Assembly: GCA_000934385.1 (NCBI GenBank)
Contig: KN880440.1
Span: 124,001 to 188,000, forward strand
Reading direction: 5' to 3'
Length of the DNA: 64,000 nt
Source of the DNA: Cylindrobasidium torrendii FP15055 ss-10
Lineage: Eukaryota; Basidiomycota; Agaricomycetes; Agaricales; Physalacriaceae
The notes beneath the pieces were generated by a model. It was not told the DNA's origin, did not search any database, and saw only the letters and a program-made list of their open reading frames with translations. The first letter of the stretch is position 1; each line of letters opens with the position of its first letter. The translations under genes and the position numbers were made by a program. Shown here piece by piece: positions 46,881 to 58,685 of the stretch.

Positions 46881-47500
46881 TCATGCATAAAATCCCTCCT
46901 CTTTGCTCCTCGCCTTCCATCTCGCCATCCCCTCCCCGAAGGTTCCTCCGCTCATCCTTCCCGTCTTGTGTATGAATTTCAGCAGTATTTCCGCTCCCTT
47001 TGGCGTGCTGAGCAGATTCTCCATCGTCACATCTATCCCCAAGAATCGCATCTCCTCGAACATCATCATTCTGTCCCATCCGTATTCTGGGCAGTTCATT
47101 ATGAAGTGGAACGACGTCTCCCTCTCGTATCCGCAGGCGGGGCATTCGGGCGATGGTGCTGATTCGGCATGGATGGTGTTAAGGTGCGCGTTCAGTGGCC
47201 CATGCCCCGTCCGTAGTTGAGTTAGGATCGCTGTCGCCGTTCGCGGTAGTGTCTTGGTGAGCGCCTCGTATTTCCTCGCTGCCTTGACTGCTGGCGCCGG
47301 GTCTAGCGCTTTGATCTTCATACGCCTTCTCGAGCTGTGCCATCTGGCGTTCCACCGTTCCTCGAGTGTTCGCTGGTATGTTTTCTTTGCTGCTGTTGCG
47401 CTCGTTGGTAGGGGTTTTCTGAACAGTTTGGGTAGGTGTTTGTTTTCGCTCGAGTCGCCCTGCGCCGCCTTCTTCGCCTCCTCGTCCGCTGACATGGATT
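46690..47500 (-). mobile_element. 5'-truncated non-LTR retrotransposon (LINE) remnant
   Basis: The minus strand encodes the C-terminal part of a LINE ORF2-type protein (see the coding entry). The reverse transcriptase and endonuclease regions are missing, as expected from 5' truncation during target-primed insertion. The right edge lies within about 20 bases of the esterase stop codon; the left edge is inferred from short repeats and is approximate. Confidence 0.6.
46881..47495 (-). pseudogene. LINE ORF2 C-terminal fragment (post-reverse-transcriptase zinc-knuckle region)
   Basis: An open frame of 204 codons carries the features of the C-terminal region of Tad/Jockey-like elements: TLEERWNARWHSSRRR, then ATAILTQLRTGHGPLNAHL, and the metal-binding end CPAC, GYERETSFHFIMNCPEY (CX2C, then H and C). 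Fungal LINEs have this CCHC-type knuckle after the RNase H region. No polymerase motif is present, so it cannot transpose by itself. The frame has no internal stop, which suggests a fairly young insertion. The apparent ATG is probably fortuitous. Confidence 0.75.
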
Positions 47501-47512
47501 ATAAGAGCCACT

Positions 47513-48514
47513 TCAGGCAATGCCGAACCATTCCAATACCTGCGGCGCCTGGACGGGAATATTATGGTCAACCCCATCCGCCAAAATGCCCTCCACATTT
47601 TCTCCGAACTCTGAGCGCGTCCACCCTTCGACGGGCCAATTCTCCGTAACAGACGTAGCATTCTGTGATACTCCGAATACGTTCGTCCACTGCTTGATCG
47701 CCTCGTAGTAATTCTGCGTATTCAGCGCCGTGTCCACGGAACCGTGCCAGATGGCCATTTTTGGGCGGGGGCCTGTGTATCCTGGGTAACCTTGCAAGGC
47801 GAGCGCGCCCCATTCCTCGGGCGTTTTGATGAGCTCTCCTTGTGCGCATTCGACGCACCATGCGTTTTCGCCCGCGAAGCAGCCGTAAGGGACCTGTGGG
47901 TGGCCCATGTTCAGAAATTCCTTTTATGGAAATTTAACGGCGCACCCCAGCAAAAGCTGCGCCGGCTCTGATGAGGTCTGGGTATGCCCCAGCAAGCACG
48001 TTGGTCATCATCGCGCCAGAGGACGTCCCAGTAGCAAACACCTTCTCGGGGTCGACGCCGTACAAGTCAATGAGGAAACGCAGTCCGTTCACAATCCCAA
48101 GAGAATCCCCACCGGCGTCGTGTGTGAGGGTCTCGTTGGTGTGTACGTCCCAGCATTTCCCTTCTGCAGGCGCTTCAGGGTAAAGGACGATGAAGCCGTA
48201 TTCCTCTGCGAGTGTCGCGTACTGCGTGCCGTTGTAATAGGCTTGGGCCGTTCCGGTGCAGTAGTGTATCGCCGCGATGAGGGCTGGCGGGTCTGCGAGC
48301 GTGGCAGGGATGTAGACGTAGTTTTCGACGCCTGTGGGCTTGTCCCCGAAGTCTGTGATCTGTGGGACTGTGTTTATAGGTCTGCAGGGAGATTCCAAAA
48401 ATTGGTTGGGTTTACCTGTGTCAAGGTCGACGTCGGAATGTCCTGCGACAAGGCAAATGTTGCAGACAGAGTGAGGGCGATTGCTAGTGTAGGTGTAGTC
48501 AGTGAGAACATCAT
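47513..48514 (-). CDS. Secreted carbohydrate esterase, CE1 type (acetyl xylan / feruloyl esterase)
   Basis: Three exons, 48514-48416, 48359-47946 and 47893-47513, give 297 aa. A signal peptide, MMFSLTTPTLAIALTLSATF, is cut near residue 25. The alpha/beta-hydrolase core shows YVYIPATL, AAIHYCTGTAQAYY, and the nucleophile elbow GTSSG at about 144-148 (Ser146), then AFAGVPYGCFAG. The acid is in HGSVDTALN and the His in GVDHNIPV. The sequence resembles fungal acetyl xylan and feruloyl esterases (PHB-depolymerase-like), which remove acetyl or ferulate groups from plant xylan. There is no cellulose-binding module. This suits a plant-biomass-degrading fungus. The stop codon abuts the LINE fragment. 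Confidence 0.9.
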
Positions 48515-49080
48515 TGCGGCAAGGGGCAATTTTCATGGCGCCAATGAGCAGCTTTTATTCAGATAATTCTCCGAGATTCTTTCCTGAAGAATCGCTCTCG
48601 GTCATTGGAGTTCTTTGGGGGCTTTCTGGCGTAGTGATATGTATTTACACCTTCGAGTTACCACTGAAGTCATAAGCTTGAAACATATCCGAAGAAACAG
48701 CGGCTTTAGACCACATTCATAGCATTGGATATTCCTTTGCGGAGTGATATGGCGAATAGTACATTACTTGCCGCTTAATGAAGAGGCTTGTGAGGTATTG
48801 CCCATACGAGAGTGTCCAAGATGTCGTCAAACTTATTTGCTTGTCGGCCTTGATAGAACAAACAGATTACATGTACACTTAACAATATTATTGGTTGTAT
48901 TTGCGCGTGTCTCGAGAATCTGTCTGAAATTATTGCCTTTCAAGGTAACCCATGTTGGGCGAAGTTTACACCTGTTTACAAATACTCCCGAATATGGTCC
49001 CCTGCGTTACCCAGGTTAGATTTAAAAGCCACAGCGTGTGCCTTCCAATCCTAGAGAACCATGCGAAAACTATGTACATC
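48515..49080. other. Intergenic, no gene seen
   Basis: Space between the esterase start and the MED5 stop; it should hold the esterase promoter. It is AT-rich with scattered short frames. I see no repeat or RNA gene. Confidence 0.5.
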
Positions 49081-52000
49081 CTACGGTCCGGCTGTGTCAG
49101 AATTCATAAACACAGGGAAATTTGACACGAAGGATTGTGCGCTGCCCAGACGCTGAAGGATTGCCATGCTCGTTGGGCTCGGCTTCATCCCTCGCAGATC
49201 TGACGCCAGTCTCTTTGCCGCGAATATTATATTCTCCCCAAGTACGCTGTGCTTCTCCCACAAAGTTCCTCTGAGCGCTAGTTCTAAATGCAGCGCGAAT
49301 GTCATGACGGACGAAATCAGGATAACCAAGATCTCGATGTGGTTCATTTGCTGTGTAGCGTCGAGGGCGTCGAGAGAGAGGATGACAGACGGGAGGACAC
49401 GATGCAGAAAGATTGGGAGAAGCGGTGGACATGTTGGGGTGAGCGGGACGGTCAATACGAAAGTAGCGATGCGCCGACAGTTCTCCAAGTCGCTTGCCGG
49501 ACTGACACCGACTCCGCCGATACCTGCCGGGCCTATGCTTGCTGCAACAGACACTTCGTTCCACAAGGACTGTAGCAACTTTGTCGGGGTCGTACTCCGC
49601 GAGAGCCGGTTCACATCGATAAATATGGATTGCCCGGACCTCGCTTGATCGAGCGCATTGTAGATGACGGGCCGGACTTGATCATGCCAGGAATTGGGCG
49701 CAGTCGAGGTGAGGGCACGGGAGATACGACCTGTACTTAATTCAATCTCTGCAGGGGGGAGAAAGGTTCCGACAAACCGATTTCAGTATCTCCCAACACT
49801 TCAGCCACTCTTGATTGCAGGTTACCAACCTCGAAAGTAGTACAAGCCTTCGCGTTTTTTGAGGATAGTGTTGCTATTATCTGAGACCCGCATAATCGAA
49901 TTGCTGTCTTTGGACAATGTGGTGCTGTGAGAAGCTGCTGTAGCACATCTAGGTGAGTTGACTGCTTGAATCTATCGCCATGCGTTGGTCAGCACGGTCA
50001 TGAGAATAAGAAAGCAATCTTCTTGCCCGCTTTGATGCACTTCTCTTGTCAGTGCTTTAAGTATACCAAGGCTCGTCCAATTCAATAATTGCTCCTTGAA
50101 AAAGGAGACGCCATTGTTGAGCACTTCATTATCGATTTTGTGTTCGTCCTTTGCCTTAATTGCAGCGAATATCAACGAGGCCGATATTTGTAGAAGGATT
50201 TTAGGCTGACTTGAGCTAGAGTTTCTTCAGTGCTTGCCACCGATAGAGCTTAGAGCCCAGTTGTAGGACATACCGAAGAATACCATCCTCGATACCGTCA
50301 CTACTGCTATCGAACAGGGTTTGGAACCAAGTTTTGAATGCCGTGGCATGACTAGTGCTCATGCGGTCAGGCGTGCGCACTTCCGCAGTTGTTTGTAGGA
50401 ATCTCGGAGAAACAGTGCCATCCTCGTCTTTGAACGATGTCTCGTCCATCTAGAAGTACATGCCCTCAGCACATTGACAGTATGGTAAAAAATCATCCCT
50501 TACATTGAAGTACGTCAAAGCATACTGTGTAAAGAGGACGATTTCTCCTAGATAGCTGACGGCAGTTTGTGGGTCGCCTGTATCCATTGATGTGAGTCCA
50601 GCTCTGAGAACGTGGGAGACACATACCGACAGTTTCGCAGTCATATTTGTCAATGAATAAAATGAGATGCCGAAGTAGGCCGCTAACGGGTACGTATAAC
50701 GAGAATATGTCCAAAATCAGTCCGTGTGTAGAGAGTATCTTGCAGACATTGCTGAGTCCTTCCACCTCCATTGAAGTGGTCATGGCGACGACCCTCTTGA
50801 CAGAATTTGAGCATAAAGACAAAGCAGGAATAAGGCATTATACCTCAAGCAGAATTTTGGAGAAGGTGGCATGCGCTGCGGGGTCTTTGCATACTCGCTC
50901 GACAAATAAGGTCAAGTCCTCGGACGACACATCGACAGGGATTTTCATTGCAATATACCCTTCGAAATCTGTGCCCATTCCAGCGATTTGAGCATCAGCT
51001 AGCAAAGGATGAACTTTGGCAACGGGCATTCCAGGATCTAGGCTAGTCGCAAAGTTTTCTTCTAGAAGACCTGCTGCAACAAGACTAGCAAGCAAAACTC
51101 TGAATAAGGATACGCTATATTTCTGCATGAGTGACATGGATGTGAGTGGATGAACATGGCGCACTGTGTTGCTTCGACTCCTTCCGCTTCCGCAATTCGG
51201 TGTTCGCTCAGATTCATCGTATCTTTTCGCTGTTGCACATTTGACATTGCTCGTTGCATTGCGACTTTCTGAAGGGCAGGTTAGCATAACTGCCTTTTCG
51301 ATTAAATCAGAACAGCGTACCCAGTCTGGATGACTATCTTGCTTCATAGCATCCTCGAAGCTCGCTAAGATACTGGGAAGCTGCCGATGATTCAGTTCAA
51401 GTGTCTACTGAAGGCATGTGCATACCCTGCCTATGATGAACGACCGCCATAAAATAGCGACTGGTCCCTTTTTCTGAGAAAGCGATTGGAATGCCGAAAC
51501 AAATAGCTGCGAGTAAAACACGGTTGGACTCCATGATGACCAGTGGAAGGTGGCAACGAGAAAGGCAGTCGCGCCTTTGAGAGAACCAGAACCAAAGGGT
51601 CCGGCACGATTCATGATCTATAAACTGGTCAGAACGGTCAGCGTGCAGAAGATTGTGCGTACGAAGTGGTGTAATACCATCCCAGGTGTAATGGTATCGG
51701 ACAATGAATTAGGTCCAATAACATCTCCCTTCCCCAGAACCACTGTCAGCGACTGCATCATCTGGACGTCGCTGTCCCCAAAGGCGGCATGTATAGTCAT
51801 TCTGAATGCCTCTAGCACGCTGCGTGTATGGCTTTGCAGCTCGTGTTGGCTGATCAAAGCTGAGACATTCTCTGTGCACAAGAAAATCAGGTCCATGTTG
51901 GAAAGTTCTTCGAGCATCGGACGGGTAACACATGTTGCAAGGTAAACGGCCACTTGTTCAGCAGACTCTGTCACATAGTGAAAGGACGAAGATTGTTGCA

Positions 52001-52543
52001 CCTTGTACGCTATGTGGACCAAGGCCAGACTATCCCGCAGGAGACCCAAGACGACCTCAGGGATCTCGTTGAAGGCGACGATAGATCCAATGGTGGGGCC
52101 CACATCTTGCGCACGGATCACAACCTGACACAGGAGATCGAGCGTAGCGGCGTTGTGGAGGGCAGTGGACTGGGCTGCCTTGAGGAAAGTGGAGACGTAG
52201 ACATTGAGAGCCAGTTCACGTTCTTGTATCGCGCGGTCCAAGTAGCTCTTGAGCTCCAGGTCTCCTGGGTAGTCGCGGAAAACGAGTATGACCGAGTCTG
52301 GAGAAGTGTCAGGTAGAGCGTCTAGGTTGCACACTTGGGAACGCACCCGCCAGTTGACGCTGAACATCTTCCTTTTCAAGGGTCTGGAGCATAGCATCAT
52401 TTTGTATGAATACTCTACAGAGGTTCAACCACTAAACGCAACGCAGATTGGGTCAGATTTGTCCGTTGGCTGGTCGCAGCACGCACTCGGGACGCAGATA
52501 CGCCAGACTGGTAGCAATTACGCGTCAATTCAACCAAAGACAT
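49081..52543 (-). CDS. MED5: Mediator complex subunit 5 (Nut1)
   Basis: Thirteen exons: 52543-52487, 52431-52347, 52297-51663, 51617-51426, 51380-51321, 51268-51165, 51114-50844, 50795-50627, 50577-50504, 50449-50274, 50215-49996, 49937-49778 and 49730-49081, giving 950 aa. The N-terminus MSLVELTRNCYQSGVSASR joined to WLNLCRVFIQ is Med5-like. Further conserved-looking helices are VLEAFRMTIHAAFGDSDVQM, MNRAGPFGSGSLKGATAFL, LFDSSSDGIEDGILR and GRISRALTSTAPNSW. The protein is all-helical. Med5 is a fungal Tail subunit of Mediator affecting nuclear-gene activation. The eleventh intron (49995-49938) is the least sure join. I know the family mainly by these patterns, hence moderate certainty on identity. 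Confidence 0.72.
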
Positions 52544-52810
52544 CCCACTCGGTTTCCTTGAGTAGTACTAGTTCGATGGAACAAATCAAACACGCATAGA
52601 TGATAGCGGTGGACGTTAAGTGCAAAGATTAAACCCAGACTGTAACTTAAAGTACATTGCAGCCGCTGCAGGCGCATGATGATCGAGAGTTCGACTACCC
52701 AGTGCCCACCTCCAACACCTTGAACAGTTAATCTGATGGCTTTTCGACTACGACTGCATAGCTCTGATAGATATCCCATCATCTGAGGGCGCCAAATACC
52801 AACTACGCTG

Positions 52811-55614
52811 CTAGACCTTCGCCATCACTCTCCGCGTCTCTTGGGGTGTAAACCTCAATATGATCGAAAGCACCTTTACCAAGCTGGCCTTGAGAGAGAT
52901 GAGTGTATTGCACGCTCTCATAGAAGCAGCGACTTACCCGCATCTCTTTATGCTCGAGGAACTGCAGTATCACGTTTCGTAGATACTCTAAATTCACTTC
53001 TTCATCGCTCTTGGCAGGAGTCACAGGCGCCGGTGATGTAGTTCGCGAGGGTGTGTCGATACTCGTCCGCAAGTCGCTTTGGCTGCCGTCCGTGCTGCTG
53101 CGGGACCAGTAGCCTACACCAGGATTCCTTTGTTTCTCGAGCAGCGCAGCGGATGACTGAACTTTGCGAAGTTCTTCGCGTATGGTCTATACATATTCAT
53201 GAGCATAACCATGACACAGAATAGACGAAATACCTTATTGTTGAGACGGAGCTGTGTCTCGCGCCCCTTACCCTCTTCGATGAGAGTCTCCAATGTGCGG
53301 ATTTTGGCCTCCAAGTCGCCAAACATACCACGGACAGCAGCCTAGGAAAACATTATCAAGTAACCTGTACACCACAAACAAGGAGCCAACCTCGCTTTCT
53401 GCCGCCTGTTGCACTTCTCCCTTCGTCTCAAGAACTCTCCGCTCTACTATCTCCTTCTCCGTCTTCAACTTCTCAATCTCCTTCTTGAGCCCGTCAACCA
53501 CACTTTGATCCTGCGCCTTTGTCTTCGCCGTCGAATTCAAAGCAAATTTCAGTTCATCTGTCTCCTTCACTTTGTCCTTGAGCTTCCGACTCCATTCAGC
53601 CTCGATCTCATTTCGCTCCCTTTCCGTGACCTCCAATCTACGTTCAAGGTCAGAGACACGCATGGAATACCTTGCCTCGATGGCAGCTATCTCTGCCCCA
53701 GCCTTCGACGGCGCCTCGGAAGGCGGCCGTAATTGCACAACCTGTGCTTCGGAAAGCTCCTCTTGCAACACGGCATTGCGATCCTCCAGCTCGCGAACCC
53801 GGTATTGCAATTCCGAATATTGATTTTGCATGGATTCGAGCATGGACTGTGCTGATTCTGCCTCTGCTTGACGCGATTGCAATTGCTCGAAGAAGTCGTT
53901 CTTCGAGTTGCTGACTGACTCTAGCGAGGCTTGTAACTGAGCAATCTGCGAGGTCTTCGCGGCCAATTCACGTTGATGCGTGCTCTGAATGAAAGATTGA
54001 GCCTTCGCTACATAGACAGTTCGATTGGACACACCTTGGATGTTACTGCCTCCAGCTCAGCCTGTCCGCGCTGAGCAGCTGAATCCCGTTCGTAGCGCTC
54101 TTTCGTGGATGCCATCTCATGCTCGAAGTTCGCCCTTAGCCGTGCAACAGTCTTCTCCCTATCCGCATTTGCCAGGTCCAATTCCTTCTTCCACTTTGCT
54201 GTCTCAGCCGATGAAGTCTCTTTAAGATGTGTTGCCTCCTTCACCGCCTCCTCGCGCTCCTTCTCCGCCTTGACAAGCTTCTGTCGAACAGTTTTGAGCA
54301 AAGTGATGGCTTTGACGCGCTTCTCCTCTTCCTCTTTCGCAGTCCGTTTCACCTTCTCCAATTCGCCGCGCACCTGGTCCATCTCTTCCTGGTGCTTTCC
54401 CGACTCTTCCTCCGTCTGTATCATCGTTCCTTGAGAAGCTCTCAACAGCGCCTCAGACTCTGCTAGTTGCGCCTTGAGCGACTCAATTTGCTCCGACTGC
54501 GACTTGGTTTCCAAGTGATGCATGTCCCGAAGTTCCTCGAGACGGTCGTCGTGAGCTGCATTGGAAGTCAGTGATATACTCTGTCAAGTCGACGGTGGTA
54601 GCATACTGGCAATCTTTCTCAACAACCGCGATATTTCGTCTCTGGACGCCTAAGGGCTGTGTTATGAGGATGGAATATGCGAATTAAGCTGGACGCACTG
54701 CTTCTTGAGCAGCCAAGCCTCCGAGGTAGTTGCGCAAAGCTGCTTGGTCGCTGATATTGGGAACTGGCGTTAGTTCTTGTAAGACGGTATCTGAGGCAAG
54801 CTTTTCAGCCTGTAAGCGCTTGTAGGACGTAGATACATCTCGGATACGCAATCAGCCTGATTGAAGATTCAATACTGCACAACGCACCAGAGAACTTCTG
54901 CTCGAGAAGTTTAAGACGCTCTTGCAGTGCTTCAACATTGATGGACGCGCCCAATGGGTCAGAGGCGGGAGAGGGAAGGTCGATGTCACTGTCCATATCA
55001 GGCAGGTTCGCCTGTTCTGGCTCTGGCTGGCATATATTCGTGCTCAGATTCTCCCCGCTGGCATTGCTTGATGGCTCTTCGTCTTGTGTTACGAATTCCA
55101 CTGCATATTTGGGCTGGGGTTGCGATATATCTGATGACGGCTCCGGGGTTGGTACAGCGGCTTCACTAGATGGGATTGGCTTGGGTGCTGGTTCGTTCAA
55201 TATCACCACAGGTTCTGCCTCTGAGATTGATTCCAATGGTAATGGTGGTTGTGTGTCGAGGGGAGGAGACACAGGCAACGGTATCAGCCTTGGTGAATGA
55301 GGTTGCTCGTCCGCAGGTGGTGGTGGGAGCTCGTCCTTCTTGTGTTCTGTGGGTGAATGGGAATTATTGAACGAAGCTCGAAGTCTCTCTTCCAAACTAA
55401 GATGTCCTCTGTGGCCAGTTCTACTCGTAGATATGGATTTCCGCAAATTCGTGATGGCGGAGTCGGCCAGTTGTGAAGACGAAAGCGGGGGTGTGGACCG
55501 CGCATCGGCGGAGACTCGTCTGTTGTGCTCCTCTGGTGTGCCTGCACGCTCGGGCGATGGAGAGACCGAAACTGGGGCGAAGGTTTCCACTGCCTGTCGC
55601 AGTTGAGAAAACAT
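52811..55614 (-). CDS. GRIP-domain golgin (Imh1-like)
   Basis: Eight exons: 55614-54888, 54838-54699, 54649-54607, 54555-54035, 53984-53391, 53341-53234, 53186-52938 and 52888-52811, giving 819 aa. The first 240 residues are Pro/Ser-rich and start MFSQLRQAVETFAP, like many golgins. A coiled coil of about 450 residues follows. The C-terminus is a GRIP domain: EVNLEYLRNVILQFLEHKEM joined by the last intron to RASLVKVLSIILRFTPQE, with the Tyr that contacts Arl1. Such proteins tether vesicles at the trans-Golgi via Arl1-GTP. An exon boundary after TSK is chosen at the later AG to give a 50-base intron. The GRIP domain makes the call firm. Confidence 0.9.
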
Positions 55615-55739
55615 GGCAGGCCGTGGGTGATGGAAGTGTTTGGCGAAGCACGCGCCGAACGATCGACACAGTATTACTTCGCAGCACGCTCTTAGCGAAA
55701 TACACTAAACTTAACATTACACGGTCTGTACCTAACTAA

Positions 55740-56800
55740 TTACGATGAACCTCCGGCCACAGGCGTGCGGTCTACCTCCTTGCCCTTGCCATTGCCAACG
55801 GGCGGTGTAGTGCTTAAAGGGACCGGAGTGGTGCTACTGGCCTCCGGCGCGCCAGCAAGCTGCCATGCAGGTATTGAAGGGCGGAAGCTTGGGGCCGGCA
55901 GAGGCGAAGACGGGTTAGACGGTGTTGTTGGTCCTCGGCTAAGCAACAGCGCCTTCAACGACTTGAGCTCCTGCTGAAGGTCGCCCAGTGACTGTGTCTG
56001 TGCTTCCTTCGTCTTGTCAATCATCTAGAAACTCAATGATTATAGCAATGGAATAAATAACCTATTCACATACCTTGGGAAGCATGTCCCGAATAGAGTT
56101 GATTTCATCGCGTATTTCGCGCATCTCGTCCCGAGTCTTCAGCTCACTGCTCCTCATCTCCGTCACCACAGAGTCTATTTCCTTTGTGGTCTTGTCGACG
56201 CGTTCCTTCTGTTCCTCGACGGCAGACCGGACTTGTGCAGTCTCAGCCTGTATATCCTTCAGGATGGCCTCTGCAGCGTCGAATTGGGCAGCAAGAGCGT
56301 CACGGTCCTGCTCATATGCGGTCGAGCTTGGAGGTTGCAGATGGGGGCTGAGATGTTTCTACACGGCATAAGGGAGATGAAGGAATAAAGTCACTGATTC
56401 TGACCTTGAACATTGTTACAGCACCATAAGTCAGAGTCCCAGAGACAACAGCGGTAATCTGCGTTGGTGAGCACACTAACCGGAAACGCGGGGTCGACAC
56501 GTACAAAATAGTCGCGCCAGTCCCACCGAGATGGCTGGGGATATTGAAACCCAGGAGGAGGATAAGATGCCCCGTAAGAAGGTCCAGCAGGCGGGGAAGG
56601 GGATGCCTGGCGGAAAGCCATGTCGATTTCTGGGGGAGTTAACCCTTTCGACTCGAGAAATTGAACCTTTTGCGAGAAGGTAGATCCTTGGGACTGCAAG
56701 AGGGTAAATAAAGGGTACTTTGAGGGATAAACAATCGCACCTGTGGGTCGGAAAGAAACGCAGTTGCGTTGCGAATGAGATCTTGGCGGTCCGAAGCCAT
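55740..56800 (-). CDS. PEX14: Peroxin 14, peroxisomal docking protein
   Basis: Five exons, 56800-56741, 56693-56505, 56458-56405, 56358-56074 and 56024-55740, give 290 aa. The Pex14 N-domain is split by the first intron: MASDRQDLIRNATAFLSDPQ joined to GSTFSQKVQFLESKGLTPPE, IDMAFRQA. A Pro/Tyr-rich linker follows, then a membrane segment ITAVVSGTLTYGAVTMFK, then a coiled coil (LAAQFDAAEAILKDIQAETA onward), and a Pro/Ser tail. Pex14 docks the Pex5 cargo receptor at the peroxisome membrane. The start lies 145 bases from the TUF1 start, on the opposite strand. Confidence 0.93.
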
Positions 56801-56945
56801 GCTCTGGAAATCACGAGCTGAAGCAGCATACTATTGACTCCGTCCATAAACTGGGTTCCGGTCGGTGATCGGACCGAGCCGCCGGAGCCGGAAGCGGCGC
56901 ATTTTTGAGCGATTTTGGAGTGACCGTCAGACTTGCCTTCTCACC

Positions 56946-58685
56946 ATGTTCCAATTTGCAACTGCCCGGGGCGCATGCCGCGCGCTGCTGGCCGCGCGAG
57001 GTGCGTTGCCTGCAGCCTTCGTCGCTTTGCTCTTATAATCCACAGTCGTTGTTGCTCCCGCGTCGCGCTTCGCTCCGAAAACAATGACCTGTGCGTTCGC
57101 GCACTGCGACGCGTAGCAGTGGCTCATCCTACTTCATAGTTGTCCGCGGCTATGCCGTATTCGACCGGTCCAAGCCGCACGTCAACATTGGTACAATTGG
57201 TGCGTCTCCATCGACGACTCTGGTACACTCACTCATCCCAGACTTCTAGGCCACGTCGACCACGGAAAGACCACCCTCACTGCCGCCATCACCAAGACTC
57301 TTGCCGAGAGTGGTGGTGCTACGTTTATGTCGTATGACAACATTGACCGTGCTCCCGAGGAGCGCGCTCGTGGTATCACCATCAACGCGGCACACATTGA
57401 ATACGAAACGGAAAGCAGGCATTACGGTCACATTGATTGTCCCGGGCACGCTGATTGTACGTCCTTGCCATTGCTCCTACTTCTGTATTAACAATCTCCA
57501 CAGACATCAAGAACATGATCACTGGCGCGGCTCAAATGGACGGTGCTATCATTGTTGTTTCGGCTACGGATGGACAAATGCCCCAGACCCGCGAGCACTT
57601 GCTGCTCGCGCGTCAGGTCGGTGTCAAGAAGCTCGTCGTCTTCATCAACAAGGTTGATCAAGTCGCTGACCCTGAAATGCTGGAACTTGTGGACATGGAA
57701 ATGCGTGACCTGCTCTCGACCTACAACTTTGACGGAGAAAACACCCCCATCATTATGGGCTCTGCGCTCGCTGCTCTCGAAGGCCGTAACCCGGAGATAG
57801 GTGCTAGCAAGGTTCTCGAACTGATGGCAAGCTGCGACAGTTGGCTCGAGGTCCCTGCCCGTAAGCACTCCACTCCCTCGCATTTTTTTCCTTTCTCAAC
57901 TATTATAGGTGACCTGGACAAGCCTTTCCTTCTCGCTGTTGAGGATGTCTTCTCTATCTCAGGCCGTGGAACCGTTGTCACAGGACGTGTATGTCGCCGC
58001 TCATCTCCAATGACATAATCTGACTGTATTCAGGTCGAGCGTGGTATCGCCAACAAGGGCACAGAAATTGAAATCATTGGCTGGGGCGAAACCAAGAAGA
58101 CCACCATCACCGGTATTGGTGCGTGCGCTCATGCTCACCAAAAGTTCAATACTGAACTATTCATTCAGAGACCTTCCACAAGGAGCTTGACCGCGCCGAG
58201 GCTGGCGACAACACTGGACTCCTGCTCCGTGGCATGAAGCGCGACGAGATCCGCCGTGGCCAAGTCATCGCTCTCCCCGGCAGCATCAAGCAAGTGGCCA
58301 AGTTCGAAGCTCAGGTTTATGTACGTCATGTCCGCCCCAATGGAATTACTCAGTACTCAGGCAGCTTCCACATAGGTCCTCACCAAGGATGAGGGTGGCC
58401 GCTACACTCCCTTCGCATCTGGATACAAGCCTCAGTTGTTCTTCCGTACCGCCGATGTCAACGCTCAGCTCGTGTTGAAGGAGGAGGAAGACGGCAGGAT
58501 GATCATGCCGGGAGACAACTGCGAATTCGTCGTTACTCTTCACGCTGCGCTCGCCGTCGAGGTCGGCAACCGCTTCACACTCCGTGAGGGCACCAGGACT
58601 AGTGAGTCTGATTCAACCTGTTCGAACAATTTTTAATGAAATCCCTTTAGTTGCTACTGGTGTCGTCACCAAGACCCTTGAGTAA
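56946..58685 (+). CDS. TUF1: Mitochondrial translation elongation factor Tu
   Basis: Ten exons: 56946-57000, 57046-57090, 57140-57199, 57250-57456, 57504-57860, 57909-57988, 58034-58118, 58169-58320, 58376-58601 and 58651-58685, giving 433 aa. The first 36 or so residues are a presequence ([20 protein letters not shown]). GTPase motifs are all present: [32 protein letters not shown], and [12 protein letters not shown]. Domains 2 and 3 follow with [16 protein letters not shown] and [18 protein letters not shown]. The protein brings aminoacyl-tRNA to the mitochondrial ribosome. It is the most intron-dense gene per length in the window. Certainty is very high. Confidence 0.97.
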
